DNA of 64,000 nt from Cerioporus squamosus. Its lineage: Eukaryota; Basidiomycota; Agaricomycetes; Polyporales; Polyporaceae. Positions 59,440 through 64,000 of the stretch are shown here, in pieces (position 1 is the stretch's first letter; each line of letters begins with the position of its first letter). The notes beneath the pieces were generated by a model. That model searched no databases. It was not told where the DNA came from and worked only from the letters and a program-made list of their open reading frames with translations. The stretch is from positions 1 to 64,000 of the forward strand of contig JABYQS010000043.1 of the NCBI GenBank assembly GCA_022592435.1. The letters are read 5' to 3'. Position numbers and translations under genes: made by a program.

Positions 59440-59886
59440 GTGTGGTTGTATCCGACATCATCCCTAAGTGAGTGCAACACTGACGGCTTCGTTGAACTTC
59501 AGCTACCTGTAGCCGGATGCCCCTGTACAGTCGCCGTCCTCGCCGCGTTGGCGCGTCTTGGACCCAAATATCAGCTTGACGGCGTGGTCTCCGAGGCTAT
59601 ACGCCGAATTAAACCTGCTTATCCTAACTCTCCCGATACCTGGCAAGCAGACCAAGAGAGTGTCTAGTTCTCCCCCGAGCGGGCGACAGACGACGTCATT
59701 GCGATCAATCTGTTCCCTCTCCTCGACAAGAGAGATTTGTTATCCACGACGATCTACAGATGGAGCCTCACACAGGGCTCCGAGATTATCCGAAGTACAC
59801 TTCCTTCGAACACCGCCACCGAACGACTGAGCGTGGAGGACGCAGCAGTTGTTGTGGACGCTCGATTCGATCTCGTCACTGCATAG
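59440..59886 (+). pseudogene. BTB/POZ protein remnant
   Basis: One frame to 59667 includes AALARLGPKYQLDGVVSEAI and RRIKPAYPNSPDTWQA. This matches the post-BTB region of agaricomycete BTB proteins; compare MGHKYGVEHLLEGSL in the gene at 52060-53167. The continuation, DDVIAINLFPLLDKRDLLST, is in another frame from about 59670 and runs to TAG at 59884-59886. No intron of normal size fits the shift, and no BTB core is found upstream. I read it as a 5'-truncated, frameshifted remnant. Confidence 0.55.
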
Positions 59887-60522
59887 GTGGCGATGATGGT
59901 GCGTTAGTTCAACACCCGCATTGCCATACGCAGCAGTCATGCGCTGCGGCCGTCGCTACTACCCAATAGCATCGTGTGTGCCACTCTTAACCACGTTCTC
60001 AATGGAGATTCCCTCGACGGCTAGCTCTTCGACATCAGGAATCGTCAAGGCGACGGTAGCATGTGTCAAACTTACTGTACCGATATGACCAGATCGTACG
60101 CGGCACTTAATGTCGCATGATATGACGCGTAATCCATCTTGACCCACACGGCAGGGATCCCAGCTTTCCGACGAGCCAAAAGGCGTGGCAATGGGCGAAA
60201 AGGCGCCGCGCGAGGTAACTCTTCAGCCGCGTTCTCACTGGGTTTGGGATAAAGGGATACCGATCGGATGGCTGCTCTCTGAGATGGGACAGAAGATATC
60301 CACGGACGACGTGTTTACCTCCACTTTTCGCCTGTCTGGAGCGTGGGTATCGCCGCCCTGCCGTGCCATACTACATAATCACGATATATCACATTGGAAG
60401 CCTCAGACAGTCGCATACATCACAATTCGATGATCGCTACAAAGCACAGACAACAGCGGTAGACGGACGATCAACAAGTCATACATGGTACGGATCGCTG
60501 GTAAGTGCGCGAGGGACAGCGC

Positions 60523-60976
60523 TCACTATTGGCCGGTCAGCGGCAGGTAACCGTGACGCGAAGAGGGAACTCACGTTGATGCCCAGAGCCTTAGCGTACA
60601 CAGCTGCAAGCTCATCGACGTTCATCGCCTGCTGGGCGACGGAGGAGTGGGCGGCGCCGATGACCTGAATGGCGGAAGCGGCTTGCTGTGGCTCAGCGTT
60701 GACGAAGGCCTTGGCTCCGGCACCGCGGAGATACTCGTTGGCAGCGAGGAAAGCGGTGCGCTTGTTCCCGTCTGCGAACGGATGGTTCATGATGATGCCA
60801 TAGGCAAGCTCAGCGGCGAGCTGGTGGGTGGGGGCCTGCGGGTTGTAGTGAGCGGTCCAAGCGGGACGTTGGACGGCAGACTCGAGGTTGTTGTTGTTGA
60901 CGATGATGGGCGCCGTGCCTGTGGCGACGCGGTTCAGCTCCTTGACCACGGCCGCGGTGATGCGTTGGGCTGCCAT
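60523..60976 (-). CDS. Doc-type Fic domain protein, copy 1
   Basis: The coding exon 60976-60575 is followed by a 49-nt intron (GTGAGT ... CCAATAG, branch GCTGAC) whose acceptor is followed at once by TGA, giving 134 aa. The catalytic loop is HPFADGNKRT, the Doc form HxFx(D/N)(G/A)NKR. Other Doc-type stretches are LESAVQRPAW and LAAELAYGIIMNHPF. Doc proteins transfer phosphate or a nucleotide monophosphate to a protein target. In bacteria Doc is the toxin of the Phd-Doc pair, while the role of fungal homologues is unknown. If the final intron is not spliced, the frame reads about 30 residues further. It is paralogous to the gene at 62572. Confidence 0.85.
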
Positions 60977-61868
60977 CTCGGTAAGAAGGTATCTGAGGGG
61001 AAGTTAAGAATGGCGTGTCTCGTGGTACAGTGAAGACGGCGAAGACTCACTGGAAGAGCAGTGGTAGAATGACGGGGGGATGGATCGATGCAGCTGTAGT
61101 CGCTGGGTCTGGTCTGACATCGTCTCCTCTGCCGACCTTTATATGTTTTCCTACCTCCGTGATCATGGGCGGCCAGCCCAGCACAAAAAAGCACACCTTG
61201 GCTGCAGTGTTCTCAACGATAGCAGGTGATTCGTCGGAAGAGATATTCTGCGATTGGGATATGTGGAAGTCATAGCCGCGGGCCTAGCTCACTAGTTGCG
61301 CAGCATCCGAATACACCAATATTGATGAGTGATGGCCGAGTGACTCGTAGTACTCCCGTTGTGGGCGCTGTGAGAAGCAAGAAGCGTCAGCGTAACTTCC
61401 AATGCGAACAAGGCGAACAAGGCAGATGTCACCCAAATACACGGATCCGGCGGGGATGCCAGGATCTGCACGGATACCATGCGGTCAGCGGTGCAGATTG
61501 CGATGCTAGAGTCTGTAGGAAGTGCGCGAGCTTCGGTTCGCTGACAATAGTGTGCACAAGGCTTCCTGATATCGGTCGTACAGTCCTTCGATATCTGGGT
61601 AGGTGTCCAACCTCATTCGGAACACAAATCGACAGCTTCTCGCATGATGCGCAGCCTTCTGGTTGATTCTTGAGCGGCATATACAATAGCTCTGAGATAG
61701 AAGGCATAGAGGATACGATCACGCGAGAAAAAAAAACGAGGCGGGTACACCTGGCGAATCACGCCACAAGATGCACCTGCAGAAGTGCCCATTGCCCTGG
61801 CAGCACACATGAGAATATAAGTCGACGGTGGAGGAACGTGCAACTCACTGTCTTGTGCACTCAAGTCG
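60977..61868. other. Intergenic
   Basis: About 890 nt between the Doc-type gene and the small - strand gene. Nothing recognised beyond their flanking regions. Confidence 0.45.
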
Positions 61869-62248
61869 TTAACGATCTTTGAGATATTCGAGCATTTTTT
61901 GCACGTTTGGGTTGCGACTGCTCTCCACGGTTCCGCGCGCGAGAAGATCTACCGTCGCTGCGTCAGTGGTGACCAGAGTATACCGCCACGCAATGACGCA
62001 CCACTGTCCGTCCCGGTGCGCGCGATGGCAAAGTAGTGGGGCTCCCAACCGCTGAGAGTCAGAGACACTCCTTCGGTCTGAGTGGGACTCCAACCAAGTG
62101 CTTCGGCTAACGCCTGGTCGACGTAGACTGTGCCGTTATCCAGAACGACTTTGAACTCCCTAGCAGTGGAGTTCGGACTGAGGATGGATTGGGACCGTGT
62201 CCCTACTATGCGTCTAGGGGTGATAGAGAGGATACGTGACAGAAGCAT
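61869..62248 (-). CDS. Small protein of unknown function, possible mitochondrial presequence
   Basis: Two exons, 62248-62002 and 61957-61869, 111 aa. The first 22 residues (MLLSRILSITPRRIVGTRSQ...) are Arg-rich and without acids, like a mitochondrial targeting presequence. The mature part is compact: EFKVVLDNGTVYVDQALAEA, LGWSP, then VSLTLSGWEPHYFAIARTGT, and a helical end NVQKMLEYLKDR. No domain recognised. It lies between the two Doc-type genes and is divergent from copy 2 with 323 nt between starts. That position makes a functional link worth testing, but nothing in the sequence proves it. Confidence 0.65.
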
Positions 62249-62571
62249 CGAGGAACGTATCTTGGGGTCAATTTGGTGGTCTCGTCAGAGTTGGACGTCA
62301 CTCTGAACGTTGAACTGGCCCCCACTCGAGCGACGACCGTGGACCCTGGCTGTTGCCGCTCGACCTCGTGGCAGTAATCGGGGTCCTGCTTGCCCGCGTT
62401 TGCAAGCGATGGACCCCGGGCATTTCCGTGCGACCTCGTGGAAGTACAGTACTCGGGGTCCCACTCACCCTCGCGCGGTTCGTGTTCGTGTCCTTGTTCC
62501 GAGTTCGTGCCACTGCCAGAAACTAGTTCGTCCACTTTGCCAGCTATCCGCCACGTCGACACGCCTCCAGG

Positions 62572-63107
62572 ATGGCTGCTCATGCTGCTCGCCTTGCTCG
62601 CATATTCACCCCCGAATACGCCTGTCGTATCAACGCACAGATAGTACACCCTGCTTCTTCGCAGCTCGTGAAACCTAATGAGCTGCAGTCTGCACTCGCT
62701 CGTCCTCTGAACGTATCTGTGTACGAGCCGCATCGTCACGCCACGTACCTTGCTGCAACGTTGTCTTTTGGTATTATAAATGGTGCTTGTGCTTCTGATC
62801 CATCGTGCTGGGTTGCGCCTGAACGTATCCTCCAGGCCATCCGTTCCTCGACGGCAACAAACGCACAGGTACGTGATTGATACTACTGCGACTTTGGGAC
62901 CAAACCTTACATCTTTTGGTAGCTTTCTTTCTCGCTAACGAGTACCTCCGTGCGCAAGGCCTTCCGGGTTTACTCGACGAAGGCAAGATAGGCAATGTCT
63001 ACCAGGGTCTGGTAGATATAGCGGACCGCCACATCAATGTTGCCGCAGGAAAGCTGGATGTGGAAGGTCTCGCTCGTCGTTTGGGACCTCGAGAGACCGA
63101 GTCGTGA
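62572..63107 (+). CDS. Doc-type Fic domain protein, copy 2
   Basis: Three exons, 62572-62782, 62836-62868 and 62923-63107; 142 aa, frame closed. It starts MAAHAARLARIFTPEYACRI. The 33-nt middle exon encodes the catalytic loop HPFLDGNKRT, and the third continues AFFLANEYLRAQGLPG. These correspond to HPFADGNKRTAFLAANEYLR in copy 1. The conserved helix LSFGIINGHPF matches LAYGIIMNHPF. The catalytic His and the GNKR anion-binding residues are present, so it is predicted active. The exon carrying the active site is only 11 codons long, so skipping it would remove the catalytic loop in frame. Confidence 0.88.
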
Positions 63108-64000
63108 GCAATCAATGTTGCTCTTCGTGTTTGTTCTGAACGCACGTCGCTTTGTTATCGTTTACCTTACACGATTGGGACTGATCTCTTGAAACTTCAT
63201 ACCCACCCACGCGCCCTGGACACTCGTCATCGTCTCCCTATAGTAGCCTCGTCGATATATGTAACTCTCATCGGTTGATCTTTGAGCACCCTTATCACCG
63301 TCAGAGGAGAAGTCATACGAGTTGCACCTGGGACAGGCGGCTCAGACGTTGGTTCGAATGTCCGGGTCCTACAGTATATACTATATGACATACATGTTCC
63401 CCTTGACCTTCCATACCCTCGGAAGCCTCCTCGTCGCAGATTATGGTTATCCGCTCAAACCCTGGACTCGTGGCGAGAGATATCTTACAGCTCTGAGTTC
63501 TACCAACTTCCAACCTCCTTCATCTGGGCCACGACGACTACCAATGCGTCACATTCGCTCGTAAGACGGGCTACAGCAACTGCATGCACGTAGCGTGCCA
63601 GTAGAACCCACGCATTGACTTCCCCGCCACCAATAGCACCAAGCCTTGGAGTCACGCCTCTGGTCCCCGGACCAGCGGTCTGAACCTTTTTGTAGCTCGA
63701 TGATATGAGACTTGGAGTCAGTAGCCCTCATACCGCCACTTATGCACCGTGCAACAGTCCCCTTAGCTGGGCTAGTACGGGGTGCGTTATGCATCCAAGT
63801 CGTTCGTGGTGATAAGATAGTTACTGGACTCACCGGCGAAAGCGCATGCATGCCACATCATTCAGAGTGATTCACACTGAAGCAAGGTTATACACCGCGC
63901 CGGCGCGGCACCCACCTAGTCAGAAAGTTCTTGGTGAGGAGGAGAAGGGTAAGGTTCGGACGGTGGTCAGTGAAAGCACGGCCGCAGGCCGAGCTCCGGA
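63108..64000. other. Right edge, no gene recognised
   Basis: The 3' flank of Doc copy 2 and about 800 nt with only short, featureless open frames on both strands. Confidence 0.5.

Noticed and set aside
1..64000. CRISPR arrays, bacterial operons or ribosome-binding sites
   Set aside because: Introns in nearly every gene and fungal gene families show this is eukaryotic DNA. The regular hairpin array has no spacer-repeat structure of a CRISPR locus.

Overview
This window is nuclear DNA of a filamentous basidiomycete, most likely an agaricomycete such as a wood-decay polypore. The evidence is GC-rich genes with many GT-AG introns of about 45-70 nt, agaricomycete-type BTB and P450 proteins, and a KDZ-type transposon carrying a TET/JBP gene. 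All exon models were spliced by hand from the sequence and checked for reading-frame closure. No rRNA, tRNA or CRISPR was recognised.

Left part (1-18,142): a tandem array of multi-pass (about seven-helix) membrane proteins, all on the + strand. Two subfamilies alternate as A1-B2-A3-B4-A5, and the tail of one more related copy lies at the left edge. A copies start about 7.2-7.3 kb apart, and the upstream flanks of A1, A3 and A5 are also homologous, so an A+B module was duplicated. A3 has lost the 3' splice site of its first intron. A5 has a roughly 1.8 kb insertion in its upstream region. The array is followed by an intact nine-exon cytochrome P450 on the - strand (18,428-20,604) and by the C-terminal half of a second P450 (21,445-22,298).

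Middle part (22,325-51,756): a 29.4 kb block bounded by imperfect terminal inverted repeats of about 150-160 bp. It encodes a complete KDZ transposase with a cysteine-rich N-terminal module (10 exons, 1197 aa), a TET/JBP-type 2-oxoglutarate/Fe(II) dioxygenase with its metal ligands (474 aa), an HMG-like protein (804 aa), a truncated paralogue of that protein's N-terminal domain, a zinc-cluster/coiled-coil protein (674 aa) and at least seven further genes I cannot name. Near its left end is a 2.5 kb satellite of 38 hairpins whose stems vary between units yet stay self-complementary. Near its right end is a 99-bp minisatellite. KDZ-TET/JBP linkage is an established feature of basidiomycete genomes; the size, the cargo and the hairpin satellite are what make this copy notable. 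The left border truncates the second P450, and the missing half is not beyond the right border.

Right part (51,757-64,000): ordinary chromosomal genes. These are a BTB/POZ protein, a Tvp38/VTT-type membrane protein with two apparent single-base frameshifts, a cytidine deaminase with a GC-AG intron, a BTB remnant, and two Doc-type Fic proteins flanking a small protein with a possible mitochondrial presequence.
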